In this document: in pieces, positions 25,700 to 34,124 of the stretch
Layout: each line of letters starts with the position of its first letter
Position numbering within the stretch: the first letter of the stretch is position 1
NCBI GenBank assembly: GCA_022760735.1
Contig: JAKELU010000005.1
Coordinates: 44,730-85,119, forward strand
Source: Firmicutes bacterium FC7
Lineage (GTDB): Bacteria; Bacillota; Clostridia; Tissierellales; Tissierellaceae
Reading direction: 5' to 3'
DNA length: 40,390 bases
Made by a program: the position numbers and the translations under genes
The notes under the pieces: generated by a model
Told to the model about the DNA's origin: nothing
What the model saw: the letters and a program-made list of their open reading frames with translations, nothing else
Database searches by the model: none

Positions 25700-27796
25700 A
25701 TGGAAAGTATTTTCACATATAGTCTCGCTGGAAGGGAGCTAAAAGTTACTATAGGAAAAGTTGCTGAACAAGCTAATGGAGCATGTTTGGTTCAATATGG
25801 AGATACTGTGGTATTAGCAACAGCAACTGCTTCAAAACAACCTAGGGATGGAATAGACTTTTTCCCATTAAGTGTTGATTATGAAGAAAAACTATATTCT
25901 GTAGGAAAAATTCCAGGGGGATTTATTAAAAGGGAAGGCAGACCAAGTGAGAAAGCAATTCTAACATCTCGATTAATAGATAGACCATTAAGGCCATTAT
26001 TTCCAGATGGATATAGAAACGATGTACAAATAATAGCTACAGTCTTATCAGTAGATCAGGACAGCAGTCCAGAGATAACTGCAATGATAGGTTCGTCAAT
26101 TGCACTATCAATTTCAGATATACCATTTAATGGACCAACAGGTGCAGTAAATGTAGGTCTTGTTGATGGAAAATTCATTATTAATCCAAAAGCTGAAGAT
26201 AGAGAAAAATCTGAAATAAATTTAACTGTATCTGGTACAAAAGATGCTATCATGATGGTTGAGGCAGGAGCTAATGAAGTTTCAGAAAAAACCATGCTTG
26301 AAGCAATTTTAACAGCACATGAAGAAATTAAAAATATCTGTGATTTTATAAATGAAATTGTTAAGGAATGTGGTAAAGAAAAAGCTGAATTCAAATTATT
26401 TGAACCAAATCCTGAAATTGCTCATGAAATTAGAGAATTTGGAACAGATAAATTAATTGCTGCAATTAATACTGTAGAGAAACAAGAGAGAGAAGACAAA
26501 ATTGCAGAGGTATCTGAAGAAATTACTCAAATATTCTTAGAAAAATATCCTGAATCAGAACAGGATATAATTGAAACAATAGACAACATTATAAAATCTG
26601 AGGTTAGAAGGTTGATTTTGGAAGAAGGCATAAGACCTGATAATAGAAAACCAGATGAAATCAGAAAAATTACATCTGAAGTAGGGATTCTTCCTAGAAC
26701 TCATGGCTCTGGATTATTTACAAGAGGTCAAACTCAGGTATTAACTATAGCAACTCTTGGTGCAAAAAGTGATGTTCAAATAATTGATGGACTCGGAGAA
26801 GACGAATCAAAGAGGTACATGCATCATTATAACTTCCCACCTTATTCTGTTGGTGAAGCTAGACCATTAAGAGGACCAGGTAGAAGAGAAATAGGACATG
26901 GTGCACTAGCAGAGCGAGCTCTAGAACCAGTTATACCATCTGTAGATGTGTTTCCTTACACTATTAGATTAGTATCTGAGGTGCTTAGTTCAAATGGTTC
27001 CACTTCACAAGCTAGTGTTTGTGGTAGTACTTTAGCTCTTTTAGATGCAGGAGTACCTATTAAAGCTTCTGTTGCTGGAATTGCAATGGGATTAATAAAA
27101 GAAAATGACAAAGTAGCAATTTTATCCGATATCCAAGGGATGGAAGACCATCTAGGTGATATGGATTTTAAAGTTGCCGGTACAAGAGATGGTATTACTG
27201 CAATACAAATGGATATAAAGATAGCTGGTATTGATAGAGCTATTCTAGAAGAAGCATTGGAAAGAGCAAGACAAGGAAGACTTTTCATACTTGATAAAAT
27301 GGAAGAAACTATATCTTCCCCAAGAAAAGAACTTTCACCTTATGCTCCAAAGATATATACAATGCAGATTGATCCAGATAAAATAAGAGATATAATAGGG
27401 CCAGGTGGAAAGGTAATTAACAAAATCATTGATGAAACTGGAGTTAAAATTGATATTGATGATGATGGTAAAATTCTAATAGCAGCAGTTGATCAGTTAG
27501 GTGGAGAAAAGGCTGTAGATATGATTAATAACATAGTTAAAGAAATTGAAGTTGGTGAAATCTATTTAGGAAAAGTTACTAGAATAACCAATTTTGGAGC
27601 ATTTGTAGATGTATTTAATGGTAAAGAAGGATTAGTTCACATATCCCAACTTGGTAAGGAAAGAGTAAATAAAGTAGAAGATGTAGTTTCAGTTGGAGAT
27701 CAAATAATGGTTAAAGTAATTGAAATAGATAATCAAGGGAGAATTAATTTATCCAGAAAAGCTTGTCTACCGGAAGAGCCAAAAACAGAAGAATAA
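25700..27796 (+). CDS. pnp: polyribonucleotide nucleotidyltransferase (PNPase)
   Basis: 3'-to-5' phosphorolytic exoribonuclease, a main RNA decay enzyme and, in Bacillus, part of the RNase Y-centred degradosome. The 698 residues contain two RNase PH domains (about 1-215 and 310-540) around an all-helical linker, a KH domain (about 555-615; [17 protein letters not shown]) and an S1 domain (about 620-690; [20 protein letters not shown]). AAAGGAGG precedes the ATG at good spacing. A strong terminator ends the unit, so ylxY downstream needs its own promoter. Confidence 0.98.
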   Translation: MESIFTYSLAGRELKVTIGKVAEQANGACLVQYGDTVVLATATASKQPRDGIDFFPLSVDYEEKLYSVGKIPGGFIKREGRPSEKAILTSRLIDRPLRPLFPDGYRNDVQIIATVLSVDQDSSPEITAMIGSSIALSISDIPFNGPTGAVNVGLVDGKFIINPKAEDREKSEINLTVSGTKDAIMMVEAGANEVSEKTMLEAILTAHEEIKNICDFINEIVKECGKEKAEFKLFEPNPEIAHEIREFGTDKLIAAINTVEKQEREDKIAEVSEEITQIFLEKYPESEQDIIETIDNIIKSEVRRLILEEGIRPDNRKPDEIRKITSEVGILPRTHGSGLFTRGQTQVLTIATLGAKSDVQIIDGLGEDESKRYMHHYNFPPYSVGEARPLRGPGRREIGHGALAERALEPVIPSVDVFPYTIRLVSEVLSSNGSTSQASVCGSTLALLDAGVPIKASVAGIAMGLIKENDKVAILSDIQGMEDHLGDMDFKVAGTRDGITAIQMDIKIAGIDRAILEEALERARQGRLFILDKMEETISSPRKELSPYAPKIYTMQIDPDKIRDIIGPGGKVINKIIDETGVKIDIDDDGKILIAAVDQLGGEKAVDMINNIVKEIEVGEIYLGKVTRITNFGAFVDVFNGKEGLVHISQLGKERVNKVEDVVSVGDQIMVKVIEIDNQGRINLSRKACLPEEPKTEE

Positions 27797-27807
27797 GCAT
27801 ACTAATT

Positions 27808-27841
27808 CATGGACCGATAGGTTCATGTTTTTATTTTTTTG
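27808..27841 (+). terminator. intrinsic terminator after pnp
   Basis: CATGGACC (27808-27815), loop GATA, GGTTCATG (27820-27827, one G-T pair), followed by a long T-rich tract. Confidence 0.9.
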
Positions 27842-27899
27842 TATATTATTACTTAAAATGAATATATATAGGTAAGAAGATATTTGGGGGGGATATAAT

Positions 27900-28604
27900 A
27901 TGCGATTATTAATTATAAGTAAAAAACTTGCTGCTTTTATATCGATAATCATAGTAGTATTAGTTATTTTTTCTATTTTTTTAACTATACAAAATAAAAG
28001 CAGAGAAGTGTTTTATGAAGATATCTATTATAAAGGAACAAAGGATGAGAAAATAGTAGCATTTGTTTGCAATATAGACTGGGGAAATGAATACATCGAT
28101 GATATGTTAAAAATATTCCAAGAGAATAACATACGTATTTCATTTTTTCCAACTGGTAGATGGGCTAAGGAAAATCCAGAACTGTTAAAAAAAATATGTA
28201 ATTATAACCATGAAATAGGCAATCATGGTTATAATCATTTAGATTATAGTAAATTATCCTATGACAAAAATAAAGAAGAAATTTTAAAAGCTAGCGATGT
28301 TATTGAAGAAATTACTGGTGTTAGACCTATTTACTTCGGGCCTCCTGCAGGAGCTTTTAATGAACATACTTTAAAAGCTGCAAGGGATTTAAACAATATA
28401 GTTATTATGTGGAGTGTTGATACAATAGATTGGAGAAAAGATAGTACAAAAGAATTAATCTATAAAAGAGTCGTTAGTAAAGTAGAGAATTCCTCAATTG
28501 TGTTAATGCATCCAACAGAGAACACTGTTAAGGCGTTGCCAGAAATAATTAAATATCTATTTGAAAATGGATTCAAAATTGGTACAATAAGTGATGTAAT
28601 ATAA
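27900..28604 (+). CDS. ylxY: YlxY-type polysaccharide deacetylase family protein (sporulation-associated)
   Basis: NodB-fold protein whose position after pnp and before the M16 peptidase matches Bacillus ylxY, a sporulation-associated member. The 234 residues start with a cytoplasmic tip and one hydrophobic segment (about 8-30), so the catalytic domain is probably outside or anchored. HGYNH (metal-site motif 2), RPIYFGPPAGAFNEHTL (motif 3), VDTIDWRKD (motif 4) and LMHPTENT (motif 5) are present. Motif 1, normally TFDDG, reads NIDWG, so a catalytic Asp appears replaced and activity is doubtful. GGGGGGG precedes the ATG. Confidence 0.85.
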   Translation: MRLLIISKKLAAFISIIIVVLVIFSIFLTIQNKSREVFYEDIYYKGTKDEKIVAFVCNIDWGNEYIDDMLKIFQENNIRISFFPTGRWAKENPELLKKICNYNHEIGNHGYNHLDYSKLSYDKNKEEILKASDVIEEITGVRPIYFGPPAGAFNEHTLKAARDLNNIVIMWSVDTIDWRKDSTKELIYKRVVSKVENSSIVLMHPTENTVKALPEIIKYLFENGFKIGTISDVI

Positions 28605-28622
28605 TATACATTGGAGGAAATG

Positions 28623-29930
28623 ATGTACTTTATTGATAAATTAGATAATGGCATAAAGGTAGTTATGGAAACAATTGAATATGTTAATTCAGTTACAATA
28701 GGTATTATTGTAGATAATGGTTCTATAAATGAAGACAAAGAAAACAATGGAATTTCACATTTTATTGAACATATGCTTTTTAAAGGGACAAAGAACAGAA
28801 CTCCTAAGCAAATTGCAGAATCAATCGATGACATAGGAGGCCAATTAAATGCATTTACTGGGAAAGAGCAGACATGTTTTTATGCAAAAGTATTAGATCA
28901 GCATTTACCAATAGCTATAGATGTTCTTGGTGATATGTTTAATAATTCTCTGTTTTTAAAAGAAGATATAGAAAAAGAAAAAGGAGTCATCTTAGAAGAA
29001 ATAAATATGTATGAGGATTCACCTGAAGACCTAGTCTTTGAGGTACTAAATGACATAATGTTTGAAGGGACTAGTCTTGAACTTCCAATTTTAGGTACAC
29101 AAAATAGCATTAGGAATATAAATAGAGAAAATTTATTAGATTATTTTTATAGAAATTATAATCCCGAGGATATAATTGTATCAATTGCTGGGAAGTTTAA
29201 TCCAAAAGAAGTAATTAAGTTACTAAATATGAATTTTGGTAGTTTTAATAATACAATTAAGGCAAAACCTTCTAATTTTGAACATACTTATCAATATTCA
29301 AATAAAATTAAAGGGATTAATAAAAAAATTGAACAGTTAAATATATGTATTGGACTAGAAGGCGTTAACAATACTTCAGAGGATATACATCCAATACTAG
29401 TACTAAACAATATCTTTGGGGGAAGCATGAGTTCAAGATTATTTCAAGAGATTAGAGAAAATAGGGGATTAGTGTATACAATTGATTCTCACCTTTCAAC
29501 TTATAATAATACCGGAGTATATAGCATATACGCAGGTTTGAATCCGGACTGTATTTTAGATGTAATGGAATTGATAAATAAAGAGATTAAAGAAATGAAA
29601 AAAAATCTTATAACTAAAGATGAGCTAAGAAAATCAAAGGAGCAATTGAAAGGAAATTTCATACTGGGGATGGAAGGAACTTTTAGCAGGATGTTTGAAA
29701 ATGCAAAATCTATATTACAATATAATAGAATTGAAACTCCGAAAGAAATACTAGAAAAAATAGATAGGGTTAATTTAGAAGATATAGAACGTGTTTCTAA
29801 GATAATATTTAATAAAGACACTTTAAATATTGCTTATGTTGGCGACTTGGAAAACGAATGGGAAATTAAAGAAAAACTAATAAATATATTTGATATGAGG
29901 TGTACAAATGAAAATAAAAATAATAAATAA
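28623..29930 (+). CDS. ymxG: M16 family zinc metallopeptidase (YmxG/MlpA type)
   Basis: Pitrilysin/mitochondrial-processing-peptidase-like protease. The inverted zinc motif HFIEH lies near residues 46-50 (GISHFIEHMLFKGT), with the distal Glu in ILEEINMYEDSPEDLV and the C-terminal-half signature SRLFQEIRENRGLVYTIDS. 435 residues is normal for the single-chain bacterial form. I use ATG 28623, 5 nt after GGAGG (28613-28617); ATG 28620 is possible. It matches B. subtilis ymxG/mlpA by position after pnp-ylxY. Its last 23 bp overlap dut, suggesting coupling. Substrates are unknown. Confidence 0.92.
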   Translation: MYFIDKLDNGIKVVMETIEYVNSVTIGIIVDNGSINEDKENNGISHFIEHMLFKGTKNRTPKQIAESIDDIGGQLNAFTGKEQTCFYAKVLDQHLPIAIDVLGDMFNNSLFLKEDIEKEKGVILEEINMYEDSPEDLVFEVLNDIMFEGTSLELPILGTQNSIRNINRENLLDYFYRNYNPEDIIVSIAGKFNPKEVIKLLNMNFGSFNNTIKAKPSNFEHTYQYSNKIKGINKKIEQLNICIGLEGVNNTSEDIHPILVLNNIFGGSMSSRLFQEIRENRGLVYTIDSHLSTYNNTGVYSIYAGLNPDCILDVMELINKEIKEMKKNLITKDELRKSKEQLKGNFILGMEGTFSRMFENAKSILQYNRIETPKEILEKIDRVNLEDIERVSKIIFNKDTLNIAYVGDLENEWEIKEKLINIFDMRCTNENKNNK

Positions 29931-30339
29931 AAGTCATAATCCACTACCAGAATATAAGACTATAGGATCATCCGGAATGGACTTAAAGGCTAGCTTAGAA
30001 GCTCCAATCCTATTAAAACCATTTGATAGAGCATTAATACCTACAGGACTTTATATGGCAATTCCTGAAGGTTATGAGGGCCAGATAAGGGGAAGAAGTG
30101 GCCTGGCCTTGAAAAACGGAATAACATTAGCTAATGGTATTGGTACCATCGATAGTGACTACAGAGGAGAAATTAAAGTAATTTTAATTAATTTAGGTAA
30201 CGAAGATTTTATTGTAAATAATGGAGATAGAATAGCACAATTTGTCTTAATAAAATATGATAGAGCAGATCTAGAAGAAGTGGATACGCTAGATATTACC
30301 GATAGAGGAGAAGGTGGCTTCGGGCATACCGGCATATGA
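29908..30339 (+). CDS. dut: dUTP diphosphatase
   Basis: Hydrolyses dUTP to dUMP and pyrophosphate, keeping uracil out of DNA and supplying thymidylate synthesis. The 143 residues show all five trimeric dUTPase motifs in order: GSSGMDLKA, GRSGLALKNG, GTIDSDYRGEIKV, DRIAQFVLIKY and the P-loop-like DRGEGGFGHTG at the C terminus. GAGGTG precedes the ATG, which lies inside the end of the M16 gene (23-bp overlap). Confidence 0.97.
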   Translation: MKIKIINKSHNPLPEYKTIGSSGMDLKASLEAPILLKPFDRALIPTGLYMAIPEGYEGQIRGRSGLALKNGITLANGIGTIDSDYRGEIKVILINLGNEDFIVNNGDRIAQFVLIKYDRADLEEVDTLDITDRGEGGFGHTGI

Positions 30340-30365
30340 TAACAAAATAAATATTATCATAAATG

Positions 30366-30423
30366 ATAAGCATAATTATTTATATATTTCATATATTTAG
30401 TACAAGTATCAAATTATGCTTAT
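30366..30423. repeat. 12-bp inverted repeat upstream of ymxH
   Basis: ATAAGCATAATT (30366-30377) and its exact reverse complement AATTATGCTTAT (30412-30423) flank 34 nt. A second short inverted repeat, TTATCAT/ATGATAA (30354-30360 and 30363-30369), abuts it. The right arm ends beside the ymxH SD. Confidence 0.6.
30370..30397 (+). promoter_or_regulatory. possible sigma-E-type (sporulation) promoter of ymxH
   Basis: GCATAAT (30370-30376) resembles the sigma-E -35 GHATATT, and CATATATT (30390-30397) resembles the -10 CATACAMT, at 13-nt spacing, where 13-15 is usual. Two -10 positions deviate. No good sigma-A promoter is visible in the gap. Confidence 0.35.
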
Positions 30424-30434
30424 GAGGTGATAAT

Positions 30435-30677
30435 ATGAGATTAAGCGAGCTGGGATTAAAAGAAGTAGTTAATTTAAACAATGGAGGCAGATTAGGTATA
30501 CTTGCTGATGCCGATTTAGTCATTGACGAGGGTTCCGGAAAAATAATTAGTATACTAGTTCCGGATAGGAGATTATCTTTGAGAATTTTTGGAGTTGAAA
30601 AGAATTCTATGGATATACCATGGGAAGCAATAAGAAAAATTGGGTATGATATGATAATTGTAGAATTAGATTATTAG
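30435..30677 (+). CDS. ymxH: YlmC/YmxH family PRC-barrel sporulation protein
   Basis: An 80-residue single PRC-barrel-like domain (MRLSELGLKEVVNLNNGGRL, DADLVIDEGSGKIISILVP, EAIRKIGYDMIIVEL). Family members are annotated as sporulation proteins, and B. subtilis ymxH lies in the same pnp-ylxY-ymxG neighbourhood; the molecular function is unknown. GAGGTGAT precedes the ATG. The gene is monocistronic by context: 95 bp of repeat-bearing DNA upstream and a terminator about 80 bp downstream. Confidence 0.88.
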   Translation: MRLSELGLKEVVNLNNGGRLGILADADLVIDEGSGKIISILVPDRRLSLRIFGVEKNSMDIPWEAIRKIGYDMIIVELDY

Positions 30678-30922
30678 TAATACTTCTCAAATAAATATAA
30701 ATTATGCTTCATCATTGTAACAACACTTATGTAATTTTTATATGATTTTAAAATGCTTCTGGATAAGAAGCTTTTTATTTTTTAACTCAGTCATTAGTAT
30801 AATAAATTTAAATTAATCATATTATATTTACCTACTACTATTTATACTTTAGTTCTTTTATCAAGCATAATTTATCAAATACAGTAAAAGCTAATTATGA
30901 ATAACTATAGGAGGATCATAGT
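30678..30922. other. 245-bp intergenic region between ymxH and tepA
   Basis: It holds AAATTATGCTT (30699-30709), a terminator hairpin (30755-30785) and the inverted copy AAGCATAATTT (30863-30873), all of one motif family also found upstream of ymxH. A short frame from 30897 is only an overlap of tepA in another frame. No clear sigma-A promoter with both hexamers could be placed for tepA. Confidence 0.5.
30755..30785 (+). terminator. intrinsic terminator after ymxH
   Basis: GCTTCT (30755-30760), loop GGATA, AGAAGC (30766-30771), then TTTTTATTTTTT. Confidence 0.8.
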
Positions 30923-31678
30923 ATGGACTATAAGTTTAATTATTATATTAATGATGAACAATTTAATGAAAATAACACAAATAAGAATAAATCTAATTCA
31001 GAAGAAAACAAAGAAAATAATGAAAATCAAAATGATAATATTAAAGAATTCGGTATCCCTCAAAACACTGGAAAGAATAATATACAATTTATATCCCTAA
31101 TTGGTGAAATTGAAGGTCATTATGTAGCTCCATCAGATAAAAAAACAACAAAGTATGAGCATATAATTCCTATTTTAATAAATTGCCAACAGGATCCTGC
31201 AATTGAAGGTTTGTTTATTATTTTAAATACTATGGGTGGAGATGTTGAAGCAGGTCTTGCTTTATCAGAGTTAATTCATGGAATAAAGAAACCAAAAGTA
31301 TCTTTAGTTCTAGGAGGAGGTCATAGTATAGGAGTTCCTCTAGCTACTTCAACAGATTTTTCCGTTATAGTCCCTTCAGCTACAATGACAATACACCCTA
31401 TCAGAACAACAGGGTTAGTTATAAATGGACCACAAACTTATAGATATTTTCAAAAAATGCAGCAAAGAATAAATGAGTTTATTCTACGAACATCAAATAT
31501 AAGTGAAAAGACATTATTAGAATTGATGTATGCAACAGATCAATTAGCAAATGATATCGGAACTATAATTGTAGGAAATGAAGCAGTAGAATATGGTTTA
31601 ATAGATGCAGTTGGGGATTTCTCCTTTGCATTAGCAAAATTGAAGGAGCTGATTAAAACAAATAATGAAAATCAATAG
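30923..31678 (+). CDS. tepA: ClpP-class serine protease TepA (YmfB type)
   Basis: Member of the ClpP/S14 family; the Bacillus homologue TepA was named translocation-enhancing protein. The 251 residues open with an Asn/Glu/Lys-rich, probably disordered stretch (about 10-48), then the ClpP fold with LNTMGGDVEAGLALSELI, the nucleophile Ser135 in GGHSIGVPLATS and the His in TMTIHPIRTTG. AGGAGGATC precedes the ATG. The tepA-ftsK order is conserved in Firmicutes. Membrane localisation is not evident from the sequence. Confidence 0.92.
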   Translation: MDYKFNYYINDEQFNENNTNKNKSNSEENKENNENQNDNIKEFGIPQNTGKNNIQFISLIGEIEGHYVAPSDKKTTKYEHIIPILINCQQDPAIEGLFIILNTMGGDVEAGLALSELIHGIKKPKVSLVLGGGHSIGVPLATSTDFSVIVPSATMTIHPIRTTGLVINGPQTYRYFQKMQQRINEFILRTSNISEKTLLELMYATDQLANDIGTIIVGNEAVEYGLIDAVGDFSFALAKLKELIKTNNENQ

Positions 31679-31687
31679 CATATATGC

Positions 31688-31693
31688 TATAAT
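31688..31693 (+). promoter_or_regulatory. extended -10 of a possible ftsK promoter
   Basis: TATGCTATAAT just after the tepA stop has the TG-n-TATAAT extended -10 form but no recognisable -35. It would give a leader of about 180 nt before ftsK. Confidence 0.45.
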
Positions 31694-31881
31694 GAGGTTA
31701 ATGATATTTAGACTATAGAATCATTATTGTTATTGATATATCAACACTTATAAAGCATCTGTACCAATCTTAAAAGCTTTGTTGAGAAATTACTTAGCAA
31801 ATTTTATCTGTTGCTATATAACAGTTTAATTTATAAAGGGGGATATATTTTAAGATATAAAAATAAATAGAGGTGTTATTA

Positions 31882-34113
31882 TTGGGTGTAAAGAAAAAGA
31901 AATCATATAAAACAAAAAGTAGAAAACAGAAGAAATATGAAATTAATAATGATATTTTAGGAATTATATTAATAGCTTCAGGGATTATAACTTTATTTAG
32001 TTTGTTTAGTACTAAAATGGGAATAGTTGGACAGATTATAAATGGAACTACCTTCTCGTTAATGGGCTTTGGTGGTTATTTTTTCCCTATATTAATATTT
32101 TGGACAGGCTTGATAATTATACTAGATAAGTTTAAATTTTATGAACATAAAAATATTATTTCTCTAGTAATTATATTTTTATGTTTCCTTGTAATTCTTG
32201 ACGGAGCTAATATAGAAAGTGGAAGCATAATTGAAAGAATAGAAAATGGAATTATTCTTTCAAGAGTTAACAAGGGCGGAGGTCTATTAGGAAGCTTTTT
32301 TGGTTTCTTTTTTTATAAACTATTCGGATCTATTGGAACATATATTGTATTATCTGTGTTAATTTCTATTAGCATACTTATTATATCTAATCTAAATGTA
32401 AAAGAACTTATCTCAAAAGCAAATGAAATAAAGCCTGATATTATATATAAAGAAAAAATTCAAAATAAACCCATAAAAAACGAAAGGATTTCGCCTAATG
32501 AAATATTAGAATTAAATCAAAATGAGACAAAATCTGATATAGGTGTTGTAATAAATGATTATTCCAATAACGTGGATAAAACAACTCAAAAAGAGCAGTA
32601 TAAGATTAAGGTGGATAACCAACAAGTTAACGAAGGAACTAATAACATAGACAGCGAAATAAAGGAAAAACAAGTTAAATTAAACAACCTTGATTACAAG
32701 CTTCCTCCTTTAAATTTACTAGCTAATCAATCCTTCAAGCAAGATGGAAATGATAAAAAAGATATTTTAAAAAATGCTAAAATTATTGAGGAAACTATGA
32801 AAAATTTTGGCATAGAGGCTACTATTTCAAATATAAATAAAGGTCCGACGATAACTTGTTATGAACTATCGCCTGCACCTGGAATTAAACTCAGCAAAAT
32901 AGTATCACTTTCTGATAATATTGCTTTAAGTCTTGCTTCATCAGATATAAGAATAGAGGCGCCAATACCTGGTAAATCAGCTGTTGGAATAGAAGTCCCT
33001 AATAAAGTAAAAGATGATGTTTTGCTTAAAGAAATATTACTATCTGAAGAATTTATAAAAATAAACTCTAATGTTCCATTAGCATTAGGTAAAGACGTAT
33101 CTGGTAAACCTATAGTATCAACTATCGATAAAATGCCACATTTATTAATAGCTGGTGCTACTGGTTCAGGTAAAAGTGTATGTATAAATACAATTATTAT
33201 GAGCATATTATACAAATCTTCCCCTGATGATGTAAAATTAATGTTGATAGACCCTAAGGTTGTTGAATTGAGTATTTATAATGGTATACCACATCTTTTA
33301 ATACCTGTAGTAACAGATGCAAAAAAAGCTGCATATGCTCTTAATTGGGCAGTCACAGAAATGGAAAGAAGATACAAGCTATTTGCACAAAATAGTGTTA
33401 GGGACATAACTTCTTATAATTCAAAGCAAAGTAATAAGGAAGATGAAAAGTTACCAAAGATAGTAATTATAATTGATGAGTTAGCTGACTTAATGATGGT
33501 TGCAGCACAAGAAATTGAAGATTATATCTGTAGACTTGCTCAAATGGCTAGAGCTGCAGGTATGTACCTAATAGTAGCTACTCAACGACCTTCAGTGGAT
33601 GTAATAACTGGAACGATAAAGGCTAATATCCCTTCCAGAATATCGTTCGCAGTTTCTTCCCAAGTAGATTCTAGGACAATCTTAGATATGACTGGAGCAG
33701 AAAAATTGCTAGGAAAAGGAGATATGTTATTCTATCCTTCATTTTTATCAAAACCTGTTAGAATACAAGGTGCTTTTATAAGCGATGATGAAGTAGAAAG
33801 AGTAGTTGATTATCTAAAAGAGCAAAATGACGCTAATTATGATGATAACATAATTGAAGAGATCCAAAATGCTAAGGAGATAAGTTATCAAGATAGTGAT
33901 GAACTACTCCCTGATGCAATAAAACTAGTAGTGGAAGAAGGACAAGCATCTATCTCTTTAATTCAAAGAAGATTAAGAGTTGGTTATGCTAGAGCTGCAA
34001 GAATTGTCGATGAGATGGAAGAAAGAGGAGTCATCGGTGGTTATGAAGGAAGTAAACCAAGAAAAGTACTAATGACTAAAGAGGAATTACAAGAACTTGA
34101 AGAAGATATATGA
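31882..34113 (+). CDS. ftsK: DNA translocase FtsK/SpoIIIE
   Basis: Membrane-anchored DNA pump that clears chromosome from the division septum and, in spore formers, moves DNA into the forespore. The 743 residues have several N-terminal membrane segments (about 22-175), a charged Asn/Lys/Glu-rich linker (about 180-280), the motor with Walker A GATGSGKS at 425-432 and Walker B VIIIDELADLM, and a C-terminal winged-helix gamma domain (about 680-743). The start is TTG 31882, 6 nt after GAGGTG; a GTG at 31873 lies in the SD. The rare start may limit expression. Confidence 0.97.
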   Translation: MGVKKKKSYKTKSRKQKKYEINNDILGIILIASGIITLFSLFSTKMGIVGQIINGTTFSLMGFGGYFFPILIFWTGLIIILDKFKFYEHKNIISLVIIFLCFLVILDGANIESGSIIERIENGIILSRVNKGGGLLGSFFGFFFYKLFGSIGTYIVLSVLISISILIISNLNVKELISKANEIKPDIIYKEKIQNKPIKNERISPNEILELNQNETKSDIGVVINDYSNNVDKTTQKEQYKIKVDNQQVNEGTNNIDSEIKEKQVKLNNLDYKLPPLNLLANQSFKQDGNDKKDILKNAKIIEETMKNFGIEATISNINKGPTITCYELSPAPGIKLSKIVSLSDNIALSLASSDIRIEAPIPGKSAVGIEVPNKVKDDVLLKEILLSEEFIKINSNVPLALGKDVSGKPIVSTIDKMPHLLIAGATGSGKSVCINTIIMSILYKSSPDDVKLMLIDPKVVELSIYNGIPHLLIPVVTDAKKAAYALNWAVTEMERRYKLFAQNSVRDITSYNSKQSNKEDEKLPKIVIIIDELADLMMVAAQEIEDYICRLAQMARAAGMYLIVATQRPSVDVITGTIKANIPSRISFAVSSQVDSRTILDMTGAEKLLGKGDMLFYPSFLSKPVRIQGAFISDDEVERVVDYLKEQNDANYDDNIIEEIQNAKEISYQDSDELLPDAIKLVVEEGQASISLIQRRLRVGYARAARIVDEMEERGVIGGYEGSKPRKVLMTKEELQELEEDI

Positions 34114-34124
34114 GGAGAGAATAT

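Noticed and set aside
27886-27892. G7 tract before ylxY as a phase-variation switch
   Set aside because: It is the SD; slippage there would not change the SD-to-ATG spacing or the reading frame.
27894-27899. TATAAT immediately before the ylxY start as a promoter
   Set aside because: It would start transcription inside the gene and lose the SD; coincidence of the GGATATAATATG sequence.
30865-30885. Sigma-E promoter before tepA (GCATAAT with AATACAGT)
   Set aside because: The spacing is only 6 nt, far from the required 13-15.
30897-31100. 67-codon + strand frame overlapping tepA
   Set aside because: It overlaps tepA out of frame, has no SD, and its second half is the Lys/Ile-rich shadow of the tepA N terminus.
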